The translations under genes were made by a program, and so were the position numbers. This document shows positions 44,336 to 53,853 of a DNA stretch of 64,000 nt, one piece after another (positions within the stretch are counted from its first letter, which is position 1; every line of letters begins with the position of its first letter). The notes under the pieces are model-generated. The model was not told the DNA's origin and made no database searches. It saw nothing but the letters and a program-made list of their open reading frames with translations. Source of the stretch: Plantago ovata (Eukaryota > Streptophyta > Magnoliopsida > Lamiales > Plantaginaceae); the NCBI GenBank assembly GCA_028274465.1, contig CM051458.1:18243566-18307565 (forward strand), written 5' to 3'.

Positions 44336-45461
44336 ATAGTCGTGACAACTAAATAGAGGTCATCACAAAAGATGAAATAGTTTGTGACAACTATAATAGA
44401 TCATTACAAAAGAGGCCATCACAATAGATGGAGTAGTTATTTACAACTAAAAAGAGGTCATCACAAAAGATGGAATAGTTGTGACAACTAAACAGAGGGC
44501 ATCACAAAAGATGGAATATGACTTAAATTAAAAATAGTAGAAAATTTTGTTATCAATGAGGATCGAACCTGAGCCTCCTGAACAATGGACTACAATACAT
44601 ACCGGTGGAGCACATCAATGTTGTTGAAATAACTTGTTTTGTTTTTGTATATATTTAAAATAGAAAGCCCATGCTCTTCATAGGGACTCGTGCGTCTGAG
44701 TCTGACGGTTCAGTTCTTGAAAAGTTACCTCACCTCCGATCAGGCGCGACTATTCACCTTCACGCCAACAAGTCTATTTATACGGTTCACACTGTTATCA
44801 ATCAAATCTATATAAACAAGAAAAGTAGTTAGTCTGATCATATAAGCAAGGCAGAGATACTACTTTAAAACCATTTAGATATCTCAATCGAAACAATACT
44901 ACTTTAAAACCATTTAGATATCTCAATTCAACCACACCATCTACGTACCCGTAGAAGTCCATGTTTCTTTCTTTGTCATCACCTTCAACCACCACACCAC
45001 TATGGGTAATGCTATGGTGACGTAAGTGTTGTAACTACGTAACGTTATGACTTTACACTTGTAAACAGCTGTAATCATAATCTGGACGGTTGTAAATCAT
45101 TTACAACCATCATCTATCATTTACAACTTCATTATGTTGGTTGTAAATGGGATTTTCCATTTACAACTGAGTTATCTTGGTTGTAAATGATAAATTCCAT
45201 TCTTATTAAAAAAAAATGAACGATGGTGGGGATCGAACTCTGGTCGCTGGAGTAAAAGATTCCAACATTACCACTCAACCACGTTTTGATGTATGCACAA
45301 TATCAAAAACAATACTACTTAACCATAAATATAATTTACAATTTCAAAATTTCATAACCCTAGCCGTTCATTAAGACAGACGGAGTTCAAAAATATTGCT
45401 ACTTGATGATCAGTCGATCCTTCTTCAATCTTTGATCATTCGATTCATCCCGATACTGCAA
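44336..45461. repeat. non-coding flank with subterminal-repeat-like blocks of a probable DNA transposon
   Basis: No gene is supported. 44340-44520 holds repeats of GTGACAACTA (44345, 44391, 44473) alternating with CATCACAAAAGAT (44362, 44459, 44489). 45080-45200 holds alternating TTGTAAATG and CATTTACAAC. Each block is followed by a short AT-rich stretch and a GGATCGAAC(C/T) motif (44562, 45231), the reverse of a tRNA-type B box. This layout resembles subterminal repeats of plant CACTA-type elements. No CACTA terminus or transposase is visible. Confidence 0.4.
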
Positions 45462-45498
45462 ATGTCTTTCTTGACACCGGAGAGTTCAATTCATAGAG
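45462..45498 (+). pseudogene. FAR1-like gene, predicted exon 1
   Basis: ATG TCT TTC TTG.. encodes MSFLTPESSIHR plus one base, followed by a donor (AGAG|GTAACA). Joining to 46592 (TTATTGTAG|ATATGG) gives an in-frame run into MEAPSAPSTPATHKQ. The exon is short and lacks transcript support. The in-frame ATG at 46594 is the alternative start. Confidence 0.4.
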
Positions 45499-45567
45499 GT
45501 AACATAACAATCCTACTCATTGTTAGTAATTTGAATCTCGTTCAATTATGCGAATTGTCCTTTTACA

Positions 45568-46311
45568 GTTGAAATTGGTGGTCGAGATGATATTGTAGTG
45601 CTTCTAGTTACTCATGATGCCTACTAGTTGGCCTTAATATTTAAGTTTCTTGTTATGTTCTGTTGTGTTGCTCTAGCTTTGTCCTATCACGGTTTAAATT
45701 AGGGGTGGATATGATATTGCAATGCTTCTAGTTACTCATGATACCTACTAGTTGGCCTTAATAGTCAAATTGCTTGTTCTGTTCAGTTATTTTGGTCTAG
45801 TTTTGTCCTATCACGATTGAAATTAGGGGTCTATATGATATTTCAATGCTTCTAGTTACTCATGATGCCTACTAGTTGGCCTTAATATTCAAATTACTTG
45901 TTTTGTTCAGTTGTGTTGGTCTAGTTTTGTCCTATCACGATTGAAATTAGGGGTCGATATGATATTGCAATGCTTCCACTTACTCATTATGCCTACTAGT
46001 TGGCCTTAATAGTCAAATTGCTTGTTTTGTTCAGTTGTGTTGGTCTAGTTTTGTCCTATCACGGTTGAAATTGGGGGTCGATATGATATTGCAATGCTTC
46101 CACTTACTCATTATGCCTACTAGTTGGCCTTAATAGTCAAATTGCTTGTTCTGTTCAATTGTGTTGGTCTAGTTTTGACCTATCACGGTTAAAATTAGGG
46201 GTCGATATGATATTGCAATGCTTCTACTTACTCATTATGCATACTAGTTGGCCTTAATATTCAAATTACTTGTTCTGTTGAGTTGTGTTAGTCCAGTTGG
46301 GTTCATTTGGC
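45568..46311 (+). repeat. six tandem copies of a 124-bp unit in the predicted first intron
   Basis: Units start at 45568, 45692, 45816, 45940, 46064 and 46188, each exactly 124 bp. The core is ATGATATTGCAATGCTTC, then GCCTACTAGTTGGCCTTAAT and GGTCTAGTTTTGTCCTATC. Unit 1 is most diverged and the end of unit 6 drifts off after about 46290. No indels are seen between units. Confidence 0.9.
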
Positions 46312-46591
46312 TTTTTTCCAATGGTATTGCAAATGGAGGATAGTCAAGGTGGGGTAGTAGTGTTGGGAATATGTTCCCCTTCGAGGTTGTTTTGTTCCTC
46401 GATGTCGAGTACTACTGGTTATGGTTATAGATGCGAAATTGATATCTTAGTTTGGTTATGGTTATAGATGTGCATTGGCTATCGCCGTTTGGTTATGATT
46501 ACATTAATTTATGTGCACTAGTTATGTAGTAGTTTTATTAGGTATCCATTCAGTTGCGAGTAGAAACTAAAAGATCTTGGGTTTATTGTAG

Positions 46592-47060
46592 ATATGGAAG
46601 CTCCATCTGCTCCTAGTACTCCTGCTACTCATAAGCAGAAGCGTAGAAATAGATATGCCACCCCGAAGAACGGATGGTCATTTCAAGCTTTTGCCTCTAA
46701 GGATGATGCTCAAATTGTCGATGAACTATCGGGCCATGTGTTTAGTGAAATGATAGAGGCTGAGGCATTTTATTTAACATATGCTAGACATAGGGGGTTC
46801 GATATAAGAACTCGAGATCATAGACCCGATAAACATTGCATGTGGGTCTGCAACCGTGAGGGACTCAAAAAGGAAATTCCGCTTCGTTAGTGAAGAAGAA
46901 GACGAGATACAAGGTGTGAATGCGAGGCAGGGTTTAGGGTGAAGAAGGTTGGAGAAGATGAACGGGAAGTGACAGACTTCATACCGGACCATAGTTATGA
47001 GTTGGTCGGGCATGAAAATCAGAGGTTCTTAAAATGTAATAGGTATATCGCCGCTGGTGA
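46592..47060 (+). pseudogene. FAR1/FRS-like gene, N-terminal FAR1 DNA-binding domain
   Basis: A WRKY-GCM1-type zinc-finger region as in FAR1-RELATED SEQUENCE proteins, which are domesticated MULE transposases acting as transcription factors. Visible: FSEMIEAEAFYLTYARHRGFDIR, HCMWVCNREG, then after two frame shifts (about 46870 and 46910) RCECEAGFRVKKV and a FIPDHSYELVGH segment with the C..C..H..H pattern. The frame ends ..YIAAGE at TGA (47060-47062), created by a C-to-T change in the Gypsy-4 target duplication. Coding continues at 54992. Confidence 0.75.
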
Positions 47061-47065
47061 ATGAG

Positions 47066-48379
47066 TGATGAATGTGTATTTTACACTTTCATTCGAGTCT
47101 TTTTCACCTATTTTATCTATCCTCTATGTTAATTTAGCTATATTTTAGTGCATTTTATTAGAATAGTGTCACGTTTCCCTTTAGATTTTATTTTACAGGT
47201 TTTGGTTGAAATTCGAAGATTTCCGGGCAATTATATTGAAGTTGACAAGGAATTGGTGTTCCAGAAGCCTATTTGAAGTATCTTAAGGTTTCCGAATAGG
47301 ATTTGAAGTCTAGGGGCCGAATCTAGAGGTTAGAAGGCCACTAGAAGTCAGAAACCGAGTCCGAAAAGGGGAAGAAATCCAAAAACGCGTCGAAAACGCG
47401 GAATTCCGCGAAAAAGTTTCCGGGCGAACCACCGCAGAGGTGGGGCGAAACGCCCCACACCGGGCGAACCGCCAGGTGTGTGGGACGAACCGCCCCACAA
47501 TAATTCGAAGCCTATATATAGTTGCTCAGTTTTCTCCGAAAATCATATCTTTCCAGACCTACTTTCTCACCTCTCTCTATAGTTTTAGGTAGGGACTTCC
47601 CAAAGCTTGTTCTGGGGGTCCGTAACTTAGGGGACTCTTTTTCATAGCAGTTTGGAGCTCGTAGGATCGCAATCATCCGGAGATTGACAACCTTCGGTAA
47701 CTTTGTATCTTACAGTTTTATTCTACTTATTTTATTATATTCTTTCAACATGTTTTCTTCTATGATTTCTGTTGATTGCATGCCTATTATGAGTAGCTAA
47801 ACTTATCGTTGGTGGTAGTATGTGAATTCTTAGCGAAGGGAAGGTAATCATGCTAATGGCTATATCGCGCATTATACTCCGTGTCATCGCTTTATTTCGT
47901 TGATCAGGCACAGTCTAAATTCTCGTATGTTGTATTAATTATTATGCACAATTGGACCCTCGTCGACCTATTCGCTAGTTTATATTCGTAGTGTTGAATA
48001 ATTACGGAACACAATAGGACAATAGTGATTGACTTGTCAGACCCATTATCTTCGTAGTGCTTAATAATTGCAACAAGACACTAGATTGATTCAAAGATCT
48101 CTATGCAAGACCGAGGAATTTATGCATGATTATCGACCCGTTATGCTAAGAAGGATAATACTATCACCAATCTCCATTATCTGCTAGAAACCCCTTTGCT
48201 ATCTGTTTGTTGTTTTTATATTCTAAATTAGATTTGATAAAGCTAGTTATAGTCCTGAGAGAACGACACTCGAGTCATTCTACTGCTACATTACGGTTTT
48301 CGTTGTAGTTGTGGATTGCCTTAGGCTAAATAACAAATATTATTTGCTGAATCCGGAACCGACAAATCCGCGTTCATCA
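47066..48379 (+). repeat. Gypsy-4 5' LTR
   Basis: TGATGAATGTGTATTTTACAC to CCGCGTTCATCA (1314 bp). A TATATATA box lies at 47513-47520. Immediately upstream (47421-47498) is a cluster of GC palindromes, the best being GTGGGGCG-AAA-CGCCCCAC at 47440-47458. Confidence 0.92.
47513..47520 (+). promoter_or_regulatory. TATA box of Gypsy-4 5' LTR
   Basis: TATATATA in CCTATATATAGTTGCTC, conserved in all gypsy LTRs here (for example 61380 in Gypsy-6). The GC palindrome cluster ends about 15 nt upstream. Confidence 0.6.
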
Positions 48380-48382
48380 AAT

Positions 48383-48399
48383 TGGCGCCGTTGCCGGGG
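48383..48399 (+). other. primer binding site (tRNA-Asp), Gypsy-4
   Basis: TGGCGCCGTTGCCGGGG, 3 nt after the LTR, complementary to the tRNA-Asp 3' end. The leader to 48524 is T-rich and ends CTGTTACAG just before the gag ATG, so a leader intron acceptor is possible. Confidence 0.9.
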
Positions 48400-48524
48400 A
48401 CTATACTCCTGTTTTCTGTTTAATTTGTTTATATTCTCAGCTTTCAGTTCCTAATTCTATTAGTTATAGTTTTCCTTTTTAATCTCTCTTTGATACTGCT
48501 TTCCTAGTCTGTTACAGATAGTGT

Positions 48525-49838
48525 ATGCCGCATACACGTTCTGCAGGAACACCGCTTGCTGATTCAATTGCTGAGATCGACAGAGTCTACCACCAAAGAA
48601 GGCGACTACTCGAAAGGCACGCGCTAGAGGAAATAGAGGATACCGATTTTTCTGAATCTCTACACAGTCTTTTCAAGGTAATCGACGGAATGGCAGAAGC
48701 TAGACCACTGAAAGCATGGGTTCAACCCACCAAGGATCGTATGAGGGGACCGGCGATTGTTCTTTCGTCTGCAACTCGAGATCTGAAAATCAAGAATCAC
48801 GCATTTCAACAACTTCCGAGGTTCTATGGCTTATCAAGGGAAGATGTGATGGGGTACTTGCACGATATCGATGATTTCATCAAGCAACTCCCACGACCCG
48901 GAGCTCACATAACAACGGATGAGTTGAGGATGAAGGTTTTTGCTATGGGACTTGGCGATAGAGCCAAGTCATGGTTGAGGTCTCTACCAGCAGGCTCGCT
49001 GGACACTTGGGAGAAGGTTTTTTCAGCTTTCATGGAGAAATACTTCCCCCACACCTTGACTACCGCACTAAAGGCGCATATCACTGGATTCAAGCAGGAC
49101 TATGATGAGACCATCTACACCGCGTTTGAGAGATTTCAAGATCTCACGAATAAGTGCCCTCACCATGGTTTTGAACTTTCTGACCTAGTCCAACACTTCT
49201 ACAATGGACTAACCTTCGAGAACCAACAAGTGGTGGATTTCCAATGCCGAGGCAATATTTGGGAGGAAACCGCAGAAGCCGTCTGGGCAGTTTTCGAAAG
49301 GCTTGCTAAGGGTTCGCAGTTCAAGGACCCAAGAGAAATGGTTAGGAGGCGTGGACCTGAAGCTCCACCGACTCAAGAAGCCCCTATGTATAGGGGGAAT
49401 GGGGATCAATTCGAGTGCTTTACCAACGGATTGAAGCAAGTCCTCAAGAGCACCACCGGAACAACTGTTTCGAACGAAGTATGTCGAATATGCAAGAACT
49501 ATGGACATGGAGCTCATATGTGTTGATCGGAGCTTGCGTATGATGATGGCAACTGGGCTCGAGGAGGTGAAGAAGAAGCCTTTGCTACGGAGTTTGGTAC
49601 TCAAGAAGTTAGCTACGGACAAGACGGTAGGAACCCTCGAGGTGGATTTTGGAGAAGAGGATTCCGAAACAATCAAGGATATGCACCGGCTAACCAAACT
49701 TATGGACCTCAGCAAGACCGTAGTAGGCTGAACTATGGTAATGATCACTGCGAAAATCCCGCTCTGAAAGAGCCACTGAAGTCGAAGTCGGCTCAACTGA
49801 TGGAGAACTTGCAAAAAATGGTCGATCACACACAAAGT
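48525..49838 (+). pseudogene. Gypsy-4 gag
   Basis: The ATG at 48525 (MPHTRSAGTPLADSIAEID). The first frame is open for 333 codons. It has the Gag core with DRAKSWLRSLPAGSLDTW and MEKYFPHTL, and the zinc knuckle CRICKNYGHGAHMC at its end. It stops at TGA (49524), a likely CGA-to-TGA change because the frame continues SELAYDDGNWARG as in Gypsy-2. A deletion at about 49838 removes about 200 nt of the coiled-coil linker found in Gypsy-2 and shifts the frame into the protease. It is the best gag of this family in the window. Confidence 0.85.
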
Positions 49839-49839
49839 T

Positions 49840-50400
49840 TGTGATGAGGAGGAAGAGGATCCCGAACCACTCCCTAAAAGTTTCGATGTTAAGGTAGGGA
49901 TTGGTGAGCTTGAAGATGTCCGTGCCACACTAGACACGGGATCCTACTCAAACATAATTCCTTTGAATGTGTTTGAAAAGAGTAACCTTGGAAAACTATC
50001 TGAGGAAAGGGCTATTGTGCAACTGGCAGATGGATCATTTATGAGACCCAAAGGAGTTGTGAAAAATGTGTTGGTCAGGATTGGTGAAGCATCTGTTTAC
50101 ACAAATTTTGTAGTTATGCCGGCGTCTGCACCTGGAATGGGGGATGTCATACTCTTAGGGCGAACGTTCTTGACTAAACTACGCTCCGTGATGGATATCT
50201 ACCAAAGAACTTGCACTATTGAAATGGATGGCAAGCAACACGTATTGCACGCCATATCTGATCCACCTGATCCGCCCGATATTTCTTTCACTACTCACTA
50301 CTGTGGTCTTGCAGCCTATATTCTTTCTTATTCACAGGTTAGTGGCATGGAGAGAAGATCAATGAAGGGGAAGCCTAGTACCTGCAAAAAGAAGAGATAG
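49840..50400 (+). CDS. Gypsy-4 retropepsin-type aspartic protease
   Basis: Open frame without a clear own start, read in a fused frame after the gag deletion. An acidic lead (DEEEEDPEPLPKSFDVKV) is followed by the catalytic ATLDTGSYSNIIPLNVF, the flap region, and DVILLGRTFLTKLRSVMD. It ends in a basic tail (KGKPSTCKKKR). About 87% of residues look the same as the Gypsy-2 copy by eye. A conserved hairpin TCCGGG/CCCGGA (50444-50461, GGGAGGCAACCCGG type) follows the stop. Confidence 0.75.
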   Translation, partial: CDEEEEDPEPLPKSFDVKVGIGELEDVRATLDTGSYSNIIPLNVFEKSNLGKLSEERAIVQLADGSFMRPKGVVKNVLVRIGEASVYTNFVVMPASAPGMGDVILLGRTFLTKLRSVMDIYQRTCTIEMDGKQHVLHAISDPPDPPDISFTTHYCGLAAYILSYSQVSGMERRSMKGKPSTCKKKR

Positions 50401-51475
50401 GCGCAGACAGGAGTCGAGTCAAAGACTTTAAACAATGGCGCTATCCGGGAGGCAACCCGGAATTTTATCGCTTTCTTTACTGCTTTTCTGCATGCATTCA
50501 TTCTTGAACTATTTGCTTCTCGTATGCGAATTTGTTCATGTCTGTGTCGTATATGCTTATGTTTGAGTGATATTTTTCGAGTGGTTTTTTGAAAAAATTG
50601 GTTTCGGGGATTAAAACCGCATTTTCTGACGACGGAAGCCGTCTCCCCGCATCGGGGAGCACGGGGCGAACCGCCCCGCGTGCGGGGCGAACCGCCCCAC
50701 GGCTCCAGAAACTTAAAAATGCGGATTTCTTCCCCTTTACCTCATTTTCTTCATATTTCATCATTCCTCCTCCCAAATAAACCGAAAATCGCGATTTCAA
50801 CTTCAAATCTTCATAACTTCTTCGTTTCTTGACCAAATTTAGTGTTCTTTAGCTTAAATCGAAGCCTATTACATGATCTATCTTTCCATCCGAACAGATG
50901 TCATCCTAATGCATTAGATTTTCAGATCAGAGGTATCATTCTAAGAACCCTAATTTTCGAATTTGGTGGTTTTCTAATTTGAGCTTCAATTATGCTTGTT
51001 TGATGCATGTGTATGTTGCTTGTGTGATTAGAAGTGTTATTTACTATCAATTGCATGCTCAATTATGCTTGGATTGTTGATTGGGAATTTTGCTACTAGA
51101 TGATATATTTTGTTATGCAATATGACTTTATCTTAGATTTCTTGCATATGATTGTGTTTATTGATGTAATATGTGTGGATTTGACGCTAGAATGCTTAAT
51201 TATTGAGTATGAGGATTTATGATGATCGAATTTTTCGCTACTATGGTATGAATTGAGCCTAGTTATCTAGGGTATTGGTTGTCTAGCAAGAGAATGATGT
51301 GATGTATTGCATGTAGTAGTTACATTGGTATGTTGCATGTTGTGGAAGCTAGGCTAGACATTAAAGGTTTGGGGAGCTCGATTGTTGATCGTATCACTTG
51401 TGTGTTTTGCTCTTACGCTAGCACATGCATGAGTCAGTTTTGTGTCTTGTGAGGTACTAACTGTTGTTTGCAGGA
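50401..51475 (+). other. Gypsy-4 non-coding region with GC palindromes and possible intron end
   Basis: No gene is supported. GC palindromes lie at 50643-50700 (TCCCCG-CAT-CGGGGA, CGGGGCG-AAC-CGCCCCG and GGGGCG-AAC-CGCCCC). A PPT-like AGGTTTGGGGAG is at 51365-51376. The end is TGTTTGCAG|GAGCC, a good splice-acceptor shape just before the next ORF. Gypsy-2 lacks this whole region. Confidence 0.5.
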
Positions 51476-51483
51476 GCCATGCC

Positions 51484-51882
51484 ATGGGAAAGGAGCATTC
51501 CCGTATGATTTCTATGAAATACTGGAGGGGGATCGATTACAACCATGTCAAGAAGAGTGACCTCGTTAGATGTGCGTTCGAGCCAAGGGGTTTTGCAACA
51601 ACGTCGTGGATTATCCAAGAGGAGGAGCTAGAGTACACCTGGAGTAAGGACTCCTATGCCTATTCATGCACCACCGAAGGGACAGAAACCATTATTACAT
51701 CAGCAATCCATCACAAGGGCTGCAAAGCTCGTGTGAACTGGAAGGCACCGGGACAGTCTTGCCGCGACGGATTCAATCTTCAGTCCGCAGTTGCTCGAAG
51801 GTTCCGAAGCGCTAGCTTGGTTCCAAAACATAACGACATGGGTGCCCGGCCCCTCTTAGGGGTACCCCTTGCCTGCCTCTAA
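51484..51882 (+). CDS. hypothetical ORF in the Gypsy-4 tail
   Basis: 132 codons from MGKEHSRMISMKYWRGIDY to a TAA. It is Lys/Arg- and Trp-containing with four or five Cys and no motif I know. It follows a splice-acceptor-like TTTGCAG. It is absent from Gypsy-2, Gypsy-3 and the visible part of Gypsy-6, so it may be a captured fragment or an ancestral remnant. Its open frame gives weak evidence of coding. Confidence 0.35.
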   Translation: MGKEHSRMISMKYWRGIDYNHVKKSDLVRCAFEPRGFATTSWIIQEEELEYTWSKDSYAYSCTTEGTETIITSAIHHKGCKARVNWKAPGQSCRDGFNLQSAVARRFRSASLVPKHNDMGARPLLGVPLACL

Positions 51883-52060
51883 AGGGAGCATCATATAGAC
51901 ATCGGTCGGATAAAAAGTAGAGAATGTGGTCGACATTGGAAAAAATGGTAGAAGACTTCTGAGTATCCGAGTAGCTTACTGAAACCTTCTCGTGATGTAA
52001 AATGTTGGAGGGGGAGGTCCTGATACCACTGCCCTTTCCCCTTCAACGGTTCACATCCTA

Positions 52061-52270
52061 TTGAAGGGCTTCAGGATGGAGGATTCCATAACAGAGGCGG
52101 CCAATCTTGAAGATTCCCTTCGACAATGCAACTCTACTAGTGACGATGTGCGTGACAGTAGTGACAATGAAGGCCATACGGGCAATGATGATACTAATGG
52201 AGGAGTTGTTCCTGTCCGGCCTATGATTGAAACTACCACGCATACAAGAAGACCTGATGACACTCTATAA
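52061..52270 (+). CDS. small hypothetical ORF in the Gypsy-4 tail
   Basis: 69 codons, acidic and Asp/Ser/Thr-rich (EDSITEAANLEDSLRQCNST, then DDVRDSSDNEGHTGNDD). It lies 180 nt after the previous ORF and may belong to the same broken gene. Not recognised. Confidence 0.25.
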   Translation: MKGFRMEDSITEAANLEDSLRQCNSTSDDVRDSSDNEGHTGNDDTNGGVVPVRPMIETTTHTRRPDDTL

Positions 52271-53837
52271 AGCTCCCAGAGCAGGCCCAACAACGCACAA
52301 GCAGCATACTCAGCCGACCGAGGCCAAACCATGGGGTAACATCTAGTATCACATCTTATTTCCTCATTTTCTTACTGCTAGGGACTAGCGTAAATTTCAT
52401 GAGGGGGGATGGGATTTAAGTGATTTGATGTTGTTAGTTTGGAGCTTGGTATATGTGGGATGAGTATAGTACCTCGCATGCTTTATCCGTTTGCATTTGC
52501 ATTTGCATGTTTACTGCTTTCTTAGATTTTTTAGGTTGCATTCACTACATTCATCCTAGGATAGTCTTGCATGTTTTATACGGAGTTTATTGCCGAATTT
52601 TTTGAACTTTTTTATTGGGTAGATCAACTAACTATGCCATTAATCGTATGCTTCATCTCTATGAATTCGTTTGAGGTTTTTCTCGCTTGGCTTGTCACAT
52701 TTATGTATTGCACTTAGTTAAGCTTGGTAGTCTCGACATCACTTAGTGGTGTTTTCTCTACTGCGGTTCACGAAGGCCTTTATAATAGGATGATGCATGT
52801 TAGGGTCTTATGGTTGTTTCCCGAGTAATTATGTACCTAAGAGGCAACAAGTCTTCACCATGCTTTGAGATTGCTAAATGCCTAGGAAGGAGGTAGTGTG
52901 AGGCTGTGTGATCCTTTGTTTATAACCTATTCTTCCGAATAGGTTTGGGGAGGGGGTTACACCGTCATAGACTTGTTTCTGTTTTTCATTTTCGTATCGT
53001 GAGTTTATTTTTCATTTTCCGTAAAATTTTGTACTCCAACCTATTCTTTCGAATAGGTTTGGGGAAGTCGTGTGAGTCACTTTGTTTCTCTTTTGTTATG
53101 CTACTGCTGGCTAGAAAAATCGAAAAAAAAGAAAGAAAAAATTCCAGAGAAAAAGAAAAGGAAAAAGAAGAACCTGGAAAGAAAAAAAAGAAAAAAAAAA
53201 GACCCCAAAAAAGCAACGAAGGGTCCAAAAAAGGAAGCCAAACAACAGTTTAGCAAAGTGTTGAGTCTTATTTTCCATTTTTTGTAATGTTCGTAATCGT
53301 GTTGTAATTTTCTATTTTTTTATCTTTTTTCTCTTGAGTGTCATCTGTTTTAGACCACCCTCGTCCTGCCATTCAGGAAGTGGTGAATAGCTTAAGACTT
53401 TACTCGAGAGATGGGTAGAATAGGGGAGAGTTATCTTTTATAGGGAACCCTCCTTCGTTTGATGAGAGCCAGTACTGGTTCGACCTCTTTTGAGGAAAAG
53501 TCTTAACATGGTGGAACAGCAGTAAGTCCTCAGTTTCATAGGCACGGGGCAACCATTCGTATCTTAGCATGCTTCATTAAGTCGTCACTGACTAGGTCCA
53601 GGTAGAGAATGTTACGAGAGACTATCTTGTCTTGACATAAGTGCTTATGTGGATGTGTATAAGTCAATCGAGGTATTCTTCAACCTATATTCATGCTTTG
53701 ATTTATATGGTTTTTGTTCATATGTTATTTGATAGATTCAGTAGATTTGTTCATTTTATTTGGCATGAGACTCCATTTTGTGTCTTGCATGTTTTTTGCA
53801 TTAGATTCTAGCTTAGTTGCTTGAGGACAAGCAAAGG
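52271..53837 (+). other. Gypsy-4 tail with hairpins and internal PPT-like motifs
   Basis: No gene is supported. Hairpins AACCTATTC/GAATAGGTT with 4-nt loops lie at 52924-52945 and 53038-53059, each followed by AGGTTTGGGGAG(G). An A/G-rich run lies at about 53115-53235 (the Gypsy-2 pyrimidine tract on the other strand). Sequence from 52500 matches Gypsy-2 13740-15060 inverted. Confidence 0.6.
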
Positions 53838-53853
53838 TTCGGTTTGGGGAGTT
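53838..53853 (+). other. polypurine tract, Gypsy-4
   Basis: TTCGGTTTGGGGAGTT directly before the 3' LTR at 53854. The core is identical to the Gypsy-2 tract. Confidence 0.85.

Noticed and set aside
44559..44572. Possible tRNA gene or SINE on the minus strand (B-box-like AGGTTCGATCCT)
   Set aside because: No A box at a suitable distance, no cloverleaf arms, and a second similar motif at 45231 sits in the same repeat layout, so it is part of a repeat and not a tRNA gene.
45568..46311. CRISPR array from regularly spaced repeats
   Set aside because: The repeats are contiguous 124-bp units with no unique spacers, in a plant genome, without cas genes.
53115..53235. Lys/Glu-rich ORF in the Gypsy-4 tail as a nuclear protein
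   Set aside because: It is the complement of the pyrimidine tract. There is no conservation of frame with Gypsy-2.
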